A stretch of DNA of 38,947 nucleotides from an uncultured Muribaculaceae bacterium (GTDB taxonomy: Bacteria > Bacteroidota > Bacteroidia > Bacteroidales > Muribaculaceae): NCBI GenBank assembly GCA_944321865.1, contig CALUMZ010000018.1, forward strand, positions 1 through 38,947. Reading direction: 5' to 3'. A program made the translations under genes and the position numbers. The notes beneath the pieces were generated by a model. That model was not told where the DNA came from and searched no databases. It saw nothing but the letters and a program-made list of their open reading frames with translations. This document shows positions 1 to 7,592 of this stretch, piece by piece. How positions within the stretch are numbered: position 1 is the stretch's first letter; the number at the start of each line of letters is the position of its first letter.

Positions 1-2
1 TT

Positions 3-285
3 GTAGAGGATGTATCAAAATTGTGTGCGGGCGGCAGAGCCGTCCAATGTGCATAACCGCTGCGTGAGGCGTAGCCGAACCTGCGGACGTTGCATGTCTA
101 CCTACCCGACGGCCTCGTGAGAGGTCGAATAGGTTGTACGACAGTGAATTATTCGACCTCTCGCGAGGCCGATTTGTGTGGCTGCTCATTCCTCCGACGG
201 TTTGCTCCCGATGGTCGCTGCACCGTCGGTTATGCACATTGGACGGCTTCGCCGCCCTCCGTTTTCATTTTGATACACCCTCTAC
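3..285. mobile_element. MITE-like inverted-repeat element without a transposase
   Basis: The two ends are long imperfect inverted repeats: 3-59 pairs with 226-285. Both begin GTAGAGG(A/G)TGTATCAAAAT when read inward and share the inner block GCCGTCCAATGTGCATAACC. Two further hairpins are nested inside: 111-131 with 150-170 (21-base arms, one mismatch) and 194-201 with 222-229 (perfect 8-base arms). A 68-codon open frame at 90-296 runs through these hairpins and resembles nothing, so I do not call it a gene. The architecture fits a non-autonomous element or a large structured repeat. No transposase of a matching family is visible, and no target-site duplication could be set because the element lies at the window edge. 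Confidence 0.55.
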
Positions 286-332
286 TGCCACATTGAAATG
301 ATAATTTTGATACTCACTCTACCGTCACAATG
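268..332. repeat. Two tandem degenerate copies of a TTTTGATACACCC repeat
   Basis: Two units of about 28 bases begin TTTTGATAC and end CA(C/A)A(T)TG, at 268-295 and 305-332. The first doubles as the right end of the 3-285 element. The same sequence recurs at 4066-4108 and, inverted, at 3874-3910, so it is a dispersed family in this genome. Confidence 0.55.
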
Positions 333-397
333 CCATGCACACAGTGCGTCTCACACCCCATAACTACATATTTTACAACTAATTACCCTACATAGCA

Positions 398-425
398 GTA
401 GAGACGCGATTAATCGCGTCTCTAC
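398..425. repeat. REP palindrome (28 bases, perfect)
   Basis: A perfect palindrome with arms GTAGAGACGCGATT and AATCGCGTCTCTAC. The GTAG foot matches the tetranucleotide that RAYT enzymes recognise at REP hairpins. It lies 67 bases beyond the stop of the calcium ATPase gene and could also act as a transcription barrier. Related copies are at 3910, 3990, 13835, 13892, 14181, 14241 and 19466. Confidence 0.8.
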
Positions 426-434
426 AACCAATCA

Positions 435-444
435 GGGGGGGGGG
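435..444. repeat. Homopolymer tract of ten G
   Basis: A run of ten G lies between the REP palindrome and the 3' end of the calcium ATPase gene. It is outside any reading frame or recognisable promoter, so nothing indicates phase variation. It may vary in length or be a sequencing trouble spot. Confidence 0.6.
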
Positions 445-491
445 AACGTCATTCCCCTATTATGTCTTTATACTCGATGTCCGTGAGGGGA

Positions 492-3242
492 TTACCGCTT
501 GCGGGTGAAGAGCCGCAGCAGCTCGCCTACCCACAGCACCATCGAAGTGGCGACTATGATTATCACCCAGTCAAGCGGCTTGATGGGGGTAACGCTGAAC
601 ATCTCGCCACCCACGCCGACGATAAATACCTGTCCGATGAGTATTATCAACGCTATCAGCCCGAAGCCGTTGCAACCCTTGAAGTGGAATGCCGACCGCC
701 CGGTCTTGAACGCGCGGGCATTGAACATGTTCCAGAATTGCAGCATCACGAATATGGTGAAGAACATGCTCAGCTCATATGGCGTGAGATGCTTGTCGGG
801 CGCGTTGAGCGACAAGTGCGCAAGGTCGGTGAGGCTCGTCACGTCGGCATGCTGGAATATGTAGAGCAGCACTATGAGCAAGGCGAAGAATATTACGCCC
901 GTACCAATTATGCCCCAACCCATCACACGGTCGATGATGAACGCCCGGCGGTCGCGGGGCTTGTCTTTCATGACCGACTCCGACGGCGGCAACGAGGCAA
1001 GGGCCATTGCCGCGAATGTATCCATTATAAGGTTTACCCACAGCATCTGCGTCACCGTGAGCGGCGACTCGGTACCCATGAACGCTCCGGCAAGCACGAT
1101 GAGGCAGGCAGCCACGTTCACCGTCATCTGGAACAGGATGAAACGCTGTATGTTCTGGTAGAGCGAGCGTCCCCACATCACGGCCCGGCCTATGCTGGCA
1201 AACGAGTTATCGATAATGGTAATGTCGCTCGCCTCCTTTGCCACCGACGTACCGTCGCCCATCGACAATCCCACTTGGGCGGCCTTCAGCGCCGGTGCGT
1301 CGTTGGTACCGTCGCCGGTCACGGCCACCACTTGACCTTTCTTTTGGAGCGTTTCCACAAGGCGTTTTTTGTCCATCGGTCGGGCACGTGAAATAATCTT
1401 CAAGTCGAGTATGCGCTCCGACAGCTCCTCGTCCGACAAGGCCGCAAACTCGGGACCCGTTATGATGTTCCGTTCGGTGTCGCCATCGCTCCACAAGCCT
1501 ATCTGTCGGCCTATCTCCTTGGCGGTACCGGGAGTGTCGCCGGTAACGATTTTCACGGCTATGCCTGCATTCAAGCATTCATGCACGGCGGCAGGCACAT
1601 CGGCACGCACCGGGTCGGCAATGGCCACAATACCAAGGAATATCAGCCCGTCGGTGGCAACCTTACCTTCGACAATGGGCGATTCGCCGTCGGCAAGTTC
1701 CTTATATGCAAAGCCCAACGTGCGCATTGCCTGATTCTGGTATTCGAGCAATTGGCTATCGATTTCTTCCTTTGTCACATTGCCGCTCGTCGTGGCACAC
1801 AACGAATAAATGATTTCGGGAGCTCCCTTCACATACAGCACAGTCTTGCCGGTCGCGGCCGACCGCACTACCGTGGCCATATATTTACGCTCGGTCGAGA
1901 AAGGCAATTCCTCGATTGCCGGCGCATTGTCCTTCAAGTTTTGATAATCCACGCCGTTACTCCGGAGCCACAGCAACAAAGCGCCCTCGGTGGGATTGCC
2001 CAGCACTTGCGGTTTTTCGGGGTCGGCGAGGTTGAGCGATGCCGTTGAATTGACGGCAATCCCCTCGGCAATGAGGCGGCTCATGCTGTCGTCGCCAAGT
2101 TTCTGCTCGGCAGGCAGGCCGTAGAAATTAGTGCGGTGCACCCGCATCTGGTTTTGGGTGAGAGTGCCTGTCTTGTCGGTGCAAATAACCGTGGTTGCAC
2201 CCATCGTCTCGCAAGCGTGCATCTTGCGCACAAGGTTGTTGGTCTTGAGCATACGGCGCATGCTGTAAGCAAGGCTCAAAGTCACAGCCATAGGCAACCC
2301 CTCGGGCACCGACACCACAATCAGCGTGACGGCAATCATGGCCGTCTGCAACAGGTAGGCAAGGAAATCGGGCCAAGAGAAAGCACCGCCGGCACTTGTG
2401 AAGAACATGATTACACGCCCCACGATGATAAGCGCAGCCACCACGTAGCTGCCCCATGTGATAAGGTGGCTCAGGCGGTCGAGCTGCTCGTTGAGCGGCG
2501 TTTTGACGCTGTTGTCAATCTGTGCGGCAACAAACACCTTGCCGTTCTCGGTCTTGTCGCCCACGGCAAACACGCGGCACACGCCGTGTCCTTCCATCAC
2601 CTTGGTTCCTTTCATCACATGATTGGAAGGGAATGTGGCATCCTTGTCAAATTCGGCAGGGTTCACAGTCTTGTCGCATACCGGTTCTCCGGTAAGGGTC
2701 GATTCGTCAAGCCGCAACGTCACAGCTTCAAGCAATTCGGCATCGGCCGGCACCTCGTCGCCCGTCGCGAGTATAACAATATCGCCCACTACCACATCTT
2801 TCTTTGGCACCTCGATGGTATTGCCGTTGCGAATCACTTTAACAGGTTCTTCATCGTTGACTTGGTTGAGTATGGCAAAAGCCTTGTCGGCCTTGACTTC
2901 AAAATAAAAAGCCACACCCGTGGCAAGAAAAATGGCAAGCAAGATTCCCACCGGTTCAAGGAATACCGAGGCCGACCCTATCGGGGTAAGCCCAAACCAC
3001 CCCCAATATTCGCTACATGCAATGGCTATCGAGAGCAATGCCGCTATCTCAAGGATGAATATCAACGGGTCGCCATTCTCCCACCCATCGATGAATCGCC
3101 CGAACGGACCCACGAGTTTCTCACAAAACTTTTTCCATAACGAGTCTTTTTCGGGTGGCGTGAGTATGTTCACGCCATGTTTACTGCGACTTTCCAATAC
3201 CTCAGCATCGGTAAGCCCCGTGTAATGTCGTTTTTGTTCCAT
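492..3242 (-). CDS. Calcium-translocating P-type ATPase, PMCA type
   Basis: This inner-membrane pump exports Ca2+ at the cost of ATP through an aspartyl-phosphate intermediate. All P-type landmarks are in order over 916 residues, a normal length. They are the actuator loop TGEP (184-187, where many relatives have TGES), the ion-binding PEGL in membrane helix 4 (313-316), the phosphorylation site CTDKTGTLT (D356), KGAPE in the nucleotide domain (472-476) and the hinge TGDGTNDAP (642-650). Helix pairs lie near 58-115 and 262-325, with a C-terminal cluster after about 690. Assignment to Ca2+ rests on family resemblance to bacterial PMCA-type pumps rather than on a single residue. It starts 53 bases after the XRE regulator and is probably co-transcribed with it. 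The REP at 398-425 lies downstream. Confidence 0.93.
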   Translation of the reverse strand: MEQKRHYTGLTDAEVLESRSKHGVNILTPPEKDSLWKKFCEKLVGPFGRFIDGWENGDPLIFILEIAALLSIAIACSEYWGWFGLTPIGSASVFLEPVGILLAIFLATGVAFYFEVKADKAFAILNQVNDEEPVKVIRNGNTIEVPKKDVVVGDIVILATGDEVPADAELLEAVTLRLDESTLTGEPVCDKTVNPAEFDKDATFPSNHVMKGTKVMEGHGVCRVFAVGDKTENGKVFVAAQIDNSVKTPLNEQLDRLSHLITWGSYVVAALIIVGRVIMFFTSAGGAFSWPDFLAYLLQTAMIAVTLIVVSVPEGLPMAVTLSLAYSMRRMLKTNNLVRKMHACETMGATTVICTDKTGTLTQNQMRVHRTNFYGLPAEQKLGDDSMSRLIAEGIAVNSTASLNLADPEKPQVLGNPTEGALLLWLRSNGVDYQNLKDNAPAIEELPFSTERKYMATVVRSAATGKTVLYVKGAPEIIYSLCATTSGNVTKEEIDSQLLEYQNQAMRTLGFAYKELADGESPIVEGKVATDGLIFLGIVAIADPVRADVPAAVHECLNAGIAVKIVTGDTPGTAKEIGRQIGLWSDGDTERNIITGPEFAALSDEELSERILDLKIISRARPMDKKRLVETLQKKGQVVAVTGDGTNDAPALKAAQVGLSMGDGTSVAKEASDITIIDNSFASIGRAVMWGRSLYQNIQRFILFQMTVNVAACLIVLAGAFMGTESPLTVTQMLWVNLIMDTFAAMALASLPPSESVMKDKPRDRRAFIIDRVMGWGIIGTGVIFFALLIVLLYIFQHADVTSLTDLAHLSLNAPDKHLTPYELSMFFTIFVMLQFWNMFNARAFKTGRSAFHFKGCNGFGLIALIILIGQVFIVGVGGEMFSVTPIKPLDWVIIIVATSMVLWVGELLRLFTRKR

Positions 3243-3295
3243 TATTTATTTTTGATTCGTAAAATTATTTTCGCACATTTCTCTTCGTTACATCG

Positions 3296-3613
3296 TCACC
3301 ACAAAGCCACCTTCCCGTCTGTGCCGAGGTCGAGCGTTGCCGAACTCACCCCAAGGGCCTTGAAAACCTTGCTCATAGTGGGAAGCGTGATGACACTCGC
3401 GCCTTTCTCCAACTTTGATATTTGCGAGCGTTTCACACCCACGAGCGCACCCAGCTCCTCTTGTGTGAGATTCCGTGCCAACCGTGCCCGGCGTATGGCC
3501 TCGCCCACAAAGCAGGCATCGGCAGCGTTGCCGCCTCCGTCAGGCTTGGCATTCGTCCACACCCGGTCTTTCATTTCACCGGCATCCGGCGGCGACTTGA
3601 ATTGTTTCATCAT
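3296..3613 (-). CDS. XRE-family transcriptional regulator (HigA-like)
   Basis: A 105-residue protein with one helix-turn-helix domain at about residues 36-92. The core reads ARNLTQEELGALVGVKRSQI followed by SKLEKG, the classical XRE layout. The roughly 30-residue N-terminal extension resembles that of HigA-type antitoxins, but no HigB-like toxin gene lies on either side, so this may be a solitary regulator or an orphaned antitoxin. It precedes the calcium ATPase by 53 bases on the same strand. A perfect inverted repeat overlapping its promoter (3658-3679) suggests autoregulation. Two adjacent ATG codons (3613 and 3610) could serve as start. Its DNA target and any ligand cannot be read from the sequence. 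Confidence 0.8.
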   Translation of the reverse strand: MMKQFKSPPDAGEMKDRVWTNAKPDGGGNAADACFVGEAIRRARLARNLTQEELGALVGVKRSQISKLEKGASVITLPTMSKVFKALGVSSATLDLGTDGKVALW

Positions 3614-3644
3614 ATAGTAAAAAAATCGCTATTTTATCGACGTG

Positions 3645-3679
3645 CAAAGATAGTAAAATGTTTCCAAGCAAGGAAACAT
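3645..3679 (-). promoter_or_regulatory. Promoter and probable operator of the XRE regulator
   Basis: Read on the minus strand, a TATCTTTG -7 box (3645-3652) is followed 20 bases upstream by TTTC at the -33 position (3673-3676). A perfect inverted repeat, ATGTTTCC / GGAAACAT with a 6-base spacer (3658-3679), covers the -33 element. That is where a self-repressing XRE dimer would bind. The operator role is inference. Confidence 0.6.
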
Positions 3680-3720
3680 GCACCACATTTTTTCTTCCCT
3701 TTTTTAATTCCCACCCCACC

Positions 3721-3845
3721 ACTGCCGATAATTCAACCGAAACCGTCTTCGCCACTGCCGATAATTCGACCGAAACAGGCTTTGTCACTGCCGACAATTC
3801 GGCCGAAACAGGATTCTTCACTGCCGATAACTCAATCGAGACCGG
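3721..3845. repeat. Four tandem copies of a 33-base repeat
   Basis: Copies start at 3721, 3754, 3787 and 3820 with an exact 33-base period; the core is ACTGCCGATAATTC(G/A)ACCGA. Because 33 is a multiple of three, every frame stays open and several spurious short frames run through it. There are no unique spacers, so it is not CRISPR. It occupies part of the 590-base gap between the XRE regulator and the next gene, which otherwise holds REP-type palindromes and TTTTGATACACCC repeats. Confidence 0.8.
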
Positions 3846-3909
3846 AGGATGCATCAAAATGCGATTTCATCAAGTGGGGGTGTATAAAAAATATCATTCT
3901 AACGTGGCA

Positions 3910-4017
3910 GTAGAGACGCAAAATTTTGCGTCTCTACAACCGGGTTGAATAAATTATTGATATTAAATGTCTTATGTGCCTTTGTTACAATAGAGACGCG
4001 GCACGCCACGTCTCTAC
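3910..4017. repeat. Pair of REP palindromes
   Basis: The first copy (3910-3937) is a perfect 28-base palindrome with centre GCAAAATTTTGC between GTAGAGAC arms. The second (3990-4017) has arms TAGAGACG / CGTCTCTA around a GGC..GCC centre, with one mismatched pair. They form a doublet with 52 bases between them. Confidence 0.8.
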
Positions 4018-4034
4018 ATTTGATAAAATCGCTA

Positions 4035-4108
4035 TTTTGATACACCCCCAACATCAATGTTAGAATTTTGATACACCCTCTACTGCCACATTGGAATGAT
4101 AATTTTGA
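4035..4108. repeat. TTTTGATACACCC repeat, two tandem units
   Basis: Two units beginning ATTTTGATACACCC lie at 4035 and 4065. The block 4050-4078, containing CAATGTTAGAATTTTGATAC, recurs almost unchanged at 19494-19524 next to another REP copy. The stretch 4066-4108 repeats 268-311. The unit therefore seems to travel together with the REP palindromes. Confidence 0.65.
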
Positions 4109-4114
4109 ACGCCC

Positions 4115-4160
4115 CAAAAAACAATGCAGGCTGACTCAAAAGACTGAGACAGCCTGCATT
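4115..4160 (-). terminator. Rho-independent terminator of the carboxyspermidine dehydrogenase gene
   Basis: On the minus strand, a 16-base stem with one mismatch (4145-4160 pairs with 4123-4138) encloses a 6-base loop and is followed by GTTTTTTG. It begins 44 bases after the stop codon at 4204. Stem strength, T run and position all fit intrinsic termination. Confidence 0.85.
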
Positions 4161-4203
4161 ACATCTCTGTTGCTTACCGGGATAGGCGCGTGCGCCGTAC
4201 CAC

Positions 4204-5400
4204 TCACAGTTCAAGGTCGCCGTTGAATATTTCATGCCAAGGCAGTCCCTGCTTGTTAAGCACATCGAGGAACGGATCGGGGTCGAATTCCTCGACGTTG
4301 AACACTCCCGGCTTTTTCCACAGCCCTTTGAGGAACATCATCGCCCCGGTCATTGCGGGTACACCCGTGGTGTAGCTCACGGCCTGCATTCCGGTCTCCT
4401 TGTATGCAGCTTCGTGGCTGCAATTGTTGTATATATAGTAGGTAAGCGGTTTCCCTTCCTTGTCGATACCGCGAATGCGACAACCTATCGACGTTTCGCC
4501 ATGGTAGTTCTCTCCCAGCTCTTTCGGGTTGGGCAACACGGCCTTAAGGAATTGCAACGGCACTATTTCCTTGCCTTCATACATGATAGGCTCGATGCTT
4601 GCCATGCCTATGTCTTGGATAACGCGCAAGTGCGTCAGGTATTCCTGCCCGAAGGTCATCCAGAAGCGAGCGCGCTTTATGGTGGGGAAATTCTTCACAA
4701 GCGATTCAAGTTCCTCGTGATAAAGCAAGTATGACTCGCGCGGGCCTATATTGGGGTAGTTAAGTGTCTTGTGAATTTCTTGCGGTTCAGTCTCAATCCA
4801 CTTACCATCTTCGTAGTATTTCCCTTTTTGGGTGATTTCGCGAATGTTGATTTCGGGATTGAAATTGGTGGCAAAAGCCTTGCCGTGGTTACCGGCATTG
4901 CAGTCCACTATGTCGAGATATTCGATGCTGCCAAAGTAATGCTTGGCTGCGTATGCCGTGTACACACCCGACACACCCGGGTCGAAACCACAACCGAGTA
5001 TGGCCGTCAGACCCGCTTTTTCAAAGCGTTCCTTATAAGCCCATTGCCAACTGTATTCAAAGTGAGCCTCATCCTTAGGCTCATAATTGGCCGTGTCGAG
5101 ATAATTTACGCCACATTCAAGACAAGCATCCATTATTGTCAAGTCTTGGTATGGAAGAGCCACATTGATTACTATGTCGGGACGGTGTTTCTTGAAAAGA
5201 GCCACCAACTGTTCCACGCTGTCGGCATCCACGCTGTCGGTGACAATGTTGTCCCTGCCTATGGCCTTGGCTATGGCATCACACTTGCTGCGGGTGCGCG
5301 AAGCGATTACAATCTCATTGAACACATCGGGATTTTGGGCACACTTGTGAGCGACCACGGTTCCCACTCCGCCGGCTCCGATAATCAGTACCTTGCTCAT
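4204..5400 (-). CDS. Carboxyspermidine / carboxynorspermidine dehydrogenase (saccharopine dehydrogenase family)
   Basis: A 398-residue NADPH-dependent enzyme of the saccharopine dehydrogenase superfamily. The N-terminus VLIIGAGGVGTVVAHKC carries the dinucleotide-binding GxGGVG (residues 8-13). The full length and the C-terminal half match the Bacteroidales enzymes that condense putrescine with aspartate semialdehyde to carboxyspermidine, the alternative spermidine route. The partner decarboxylase is not in this window. The start follows a good -7/-33 promoter, and the gene is monocistronic with a strong terminator. A saccharopine or lysine-pathway role is the main alternative; the family assignment is firm, the exact substrate less so. 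Confidence 0.82.
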   Translation of the reverse strand: MSKVLIIGAGGVGTVVAHKCAQNPDVFNEIVIASRTRSKCDAIAKAIGRDNIVTDSVDADSVEQLVALFKKHRPDIVINVALPYQDLTIMDACLECGVNYLDTANYEPKDEAHFEYSWQWAYKERFEKAGLTAILGCGFDPGVSGVYTAYAAKHYFGSIEYLDIVDCNAGNHGKAFATNFNPEINIREITQKGKYYEDGKWIETEPQEIHKTLNYPNIGPRESYLLYHEELESLVKNFPTIKRARFWMTFGQEYLTHLRVIQDIGMASIEPIMYEGKEIVPLQFLKAVLPNPKELGENYHGETSIGCRIRGIDKEGKPLTYYIYNNCSHEAAYKETGMQAVSYTTGVPAMTGAMMFLKGLWKKPGVFNVEEFDPDPFLDVLNKQGLPWHEIFNGDLEL

Positions 5401-5431
5401 TTCTTTTCAATCATTATTTAATATAATTGCA

Positions 5432-5462
5432 CAAAAGTAAAGAAAATGCGCCGTTTATGCAA
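5432..5462 (-). promoter_or_regulatory. Promoter of the carboxyspermidine dehydrogenase gene
   Basis: On the minus strand, TTG (5460-5462) and TACTTTTG (5432-5439) are separated by 20 bases, the Bacteroidetes -33/-7 arrangement. Transcription would begin about 25 bases before the ATG at 5400. Confidence 0.65.
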
Positions 5463-5495
5463 GTATGTAATATTTTGCATTGTAACTTTGTCGAC

Positions 5496-6413
5496 ATGAA
5501 AGAGGTTTATGACACCGATGACGTGTTGCGGCGGTTCGATTCTTACTTGATGCTCGAACGCGGCTTGACGCAAAACACCGTCAATGCTTATAATGACGAC
5601 GTTACAAAATTGCTTGGTTACCTAAAAGCAGGAAACCTAAAGTTCACCGAAGCCACCGAAGACGACCTGCACAACTTCTTGAGCGGGTTGCACGACATAG
5701 GCATCTCACCAAGGTCGCAGGCAAGAATATTGTCGGGGATAAAAACATTCTACAAATACTTGAAATTAGAGGGTTACATCGACAAGAATCCCACCGTGCT
5801 CATCGAGGGGCCGCGCATAGGGCGCGAGTTGCCGTCGATATTGTCGGTTGCCGAAATAGATGCCATGATAAGCTGCATCGGCCTCGACATGCCCGAGGGA
5901 CAGCGCAACCGCGCCATTATTGAAACCATGTATGGGTGCGGGCTGCGAGTAAGCGAACTGACAGGATTGCGCATGTCGCAAATATATGTCGATGACGAAT
6001 ACATCATTGTGGAGGGGAAAGGTAACAAGCAACGCTTGGTGCCAATTTCACCGGTGGCGCTTGCCGAAATACAAAAATATCTCGACACCTACCGGTGCCG
6101 CCTGACAGTGAAACGCGGTTGCGAAGACCTGCTTTTCCTCAACCGCCGTGGCGGTAAACTCACACGCCAAATGGTATTCTACATCATCAAGGACTTGTGT
6201 GAATTGGCCGGGATACACAAAAATGTCAGTCCGCACACATTGCGCCACTCATTTGCCACCCACCTGCTCGAGGGCGGCGCCAACTTGCGTGCGATACAGC
6301 AAATGCTCGGGCATGAAAACATCACCACCACCGAAGTTTATGTACACATCGACCGCTCCCGCCTGCGCCAAGAGATTCTCAGCCACCACCCTCGCAACAA
6401 GTACCGGCATTAG
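5496..6413 (+). CDS. xerD: XerD-type tyrosine recombinase
   Basis: This enzyme resolves chromosome dimers at dif with a partner recombinase. It has an N-terminal SAM-like core-binding domain (residues 7-95) and a C-terminal catalytic domain. The catalytic set is complete: R151 in CGLRVSEL, K175 in EGKGNK, H247 and R250 in HTLRHSFATH, H273 in LGHE, and nucleophile Y282 in TEVYVHI. The 305-residue length from ATG 5496 is standard for XerC/XerD; the frame stays open upstream to 5427, but that stretch holds the neighbour's promoter region. The stop codon overlaps the convergent porin stop by two bases. There is no integrase-like neighbourhood, so a housekeeping role is more likely than a mobile-element integrase. 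Confidence 0.88.
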   Translation: MKEVYDTDDVLRRFDSYLMLERGLTQNTVNAYNDDVTKLLGYLKAGNLKFTEATEDDLHNFLSGLHDIGISPRSQARILSGIKTFYKYLKLEGYIDKNPTVLIEGPRIGRELPSILSVAEIDAMISCIGLDMPEGQRNRAIIETMYGCGLRVSELTGLRMSQIYVDDEYIIVEGKGNKQRLVPISPVALAEIQKYLDTYRCRLTVKRGCEDLLFLNRRGGKLTRQMVFYIIKDLCELAGIHKNVSPHTLRHSFATHLLEGGANLRAIQQMLGHENITTTEVYVHIDRSRLRQEILSHHPRNKYRH

Positions 6414-7468
6414 AAGCGAATCATCACCTCGGCCACTATCTTGTTTTGCTCCGAAATCTTGACTTGCGCGCCTTCATTGTAAAAATATTGCTCGTAATTG
6501 AGCCGCAAGTCGGCTATGAACGGCTTGGCAATGCTCAGCGTGACACCGGCAGTGAGGCGCTTGCGCTCATAGTCGGTGATATAGAGCCGACCCTGCTCGT
6601 TAAGAGTGCCGTCGCTATGGTCGCCCATATAGTCGAAACGCGCAAGTGCCGAAATCTTGTGTAACAACTTCTTACGAATCATAAAATCGTAATTTACAAA
6701 GGCATCTACCGCCTGCACCGACTTGAAACTGTCGTCAGAATACACCTTATGCAAGAACTCGGCTTCGGCCGTCCAGTTGTTCCACTTCCACGTAACACCG
6801 GCATCATACATATATATGTTGATAATCTCCGGACGTATCTTCTGCACACTCAACACAAAATTTATTTCATCGGTAAACTGGAACTGTGCCTTTGCCGAAA
6901 AATTGATTTGGCTGTTCCAGAAATCTTTTTGATTGGTCAAGCCCGACCCGTTAAACACCCCGGCTTCAAGCGTTATGGGGAACAGCGGGTCGAACTTATA
7001 CCCCAACGTGGCACCCACGTCACGCACATTGCCCACCTGCTTGGCTATGAACGAGCGGTTGGCAAAGTATTGCTGGTGAGGCGAGCGATGGGCATCGATT
7101 GTAAATGGCACTCGCATCTGCCCGATGGTAAACGACCCGCCGTCTATTGGCTTCCACCGCGCAAAAGCATCAAGCATCTTTATCTTCCCTTCGTCCGACA
7201 AGTCTATTTCGGCCTTGTACGAAACCGTCTTGTGCACATTGCCGGTAATGCTCACTCGCGCATTGCGCACTTGGAAACGCCCGGCAGATATTTGGGGCTG
7301 GTATTCATATTTTGCACGTATAGTACCGTTCAACTTCGGACGATAATCCACTTTCTCAGTCTTTTCCTTGTCGTCGCCGTCATCGTCATCATCGTCGTCG
7401 GCGCTGGCTGTAAATACCGTAAATAGCGACAGCATCGCAACAAGCAGGGCAATCAGTCGTTCATTCAT
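6410..7468 (-). CDS. Outer-membrane porin, OprP/OprO (phosphate-selective porin) family
   Basis: A beta-barrel protein of about 352 residues with a signal peptide (MNERLIALLVAMLSLFTVF, then ASA). A strikingly acidic run of seven aspartates and DGDDKEKTEK follows the cleavage site. Alternating strands then run to a C-terminal phenylalanine (VAEVMIRF), the usual barrel end signal. The start at 7468 is chosen because the promoter -7 box overlaps the longer frame beginning at 7492. Family members are often called phosphate-selective, but no specificity can be read here. Convergent with xerD, with overlapping stops. The acidic N-terminal linker might bind cations or sit in the barrel vestibule, which is inference. 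Confidence 0.75.
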   Translation of the reverse strand: MNERLIALLVAMLSLFTVFTASADDDDDDDGDDKEKTEKVDYRPKLNGTIRAKYEYQPQISAGRFQVRNARVSITGNVHKTVSYKAEIDLSDEGKIKMLDAFARWKPIDGGSFTIGQMRVPFTIDAHRSPHQQYFANRSFIAKQVGNVRDVGATLGYKFDPLFPITLEAGVFNGSGLTNQKDFWNSQINFSAKAQFQFTDEINFVLSVQKIRPEIINIYMYDAGVTWKWNNWTAEAEFLHKVYSDDSFKSVQAVDAFVNYDFMIRKKLLHKISALARFDYMGDHSDGTLNEQGRLYITDYERKRLTAGVTLSIAKPFIADLRLNYEQYFYNEGAQVKISEQNKIVAEVMIRF

Positions 7469-7489
7469 TCTGCGTATACCATTTTTTTG

Positions 7490-7521
7490 CAAAAATACGA
7501 TTTGCAGGTTTTTGTGGCAAA
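7490..7521 (-). promoter_or_regulatory. Promoter of the porin gene
   Basis: TTTG (7518-7521) and TATTTTTG (7490-7497), read on the minus strand, are separated by exactly 20 bases. The -7 box overlaps the most upstream ATG at 7492, so the translated start must be the ATG at 7468. Confidence 0.75.
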
Positions 7522-7592
7522 AAAATCGCGTAACATTACGGTAACATTTGCACCTCCCCGCTATCTTTGCAAATATTTAGCTTTTTCACATT

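Noticed and set aside
90..296. Possible 68-residue protein at the window start
   Set aside because: It runs entirely through nested inverted repeats and resembles no protein family; the DNA structure explains the region better.
435..444. Phase-variable poly-G switch
   Set aside because: The tract is outside any coding frame and outside the spacing of a promoter, so a length change would switch nothing visible.
462..1391. Long open frame on the plus strand opposite the calcium ATPase gene
   Set aside because: It is antisense to a well-supported gene, low in hydrophobic structure and rich in His/Arg, as expected for a shadow frame in G+C-rich coding DNA.
3296..3613. Complete HigBA-type toxin-antitoxin pair
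   Set aside because: The XRE protein looks antitoxin-like but no toxin gene lies within 600 bases on either side.
3721..3845. CRISPR array
   Set aside because: The units are directly tandem with no unique spacers, and no cas gene is nearby.
3658..3948. Plus-strand frame of 96 codons with repeated TADNSTET units
   Set aside because: The repeats arise from the 33-base tandem array, whose period keeps all frames open, and the frame ends by reading through a REP palindrome.
5496..6413. Integrase of an integrative element
   Set aside because: Length, motifs and lack of neighbouring mobile genes or attachment repeats fit a housekeeping XerD better.
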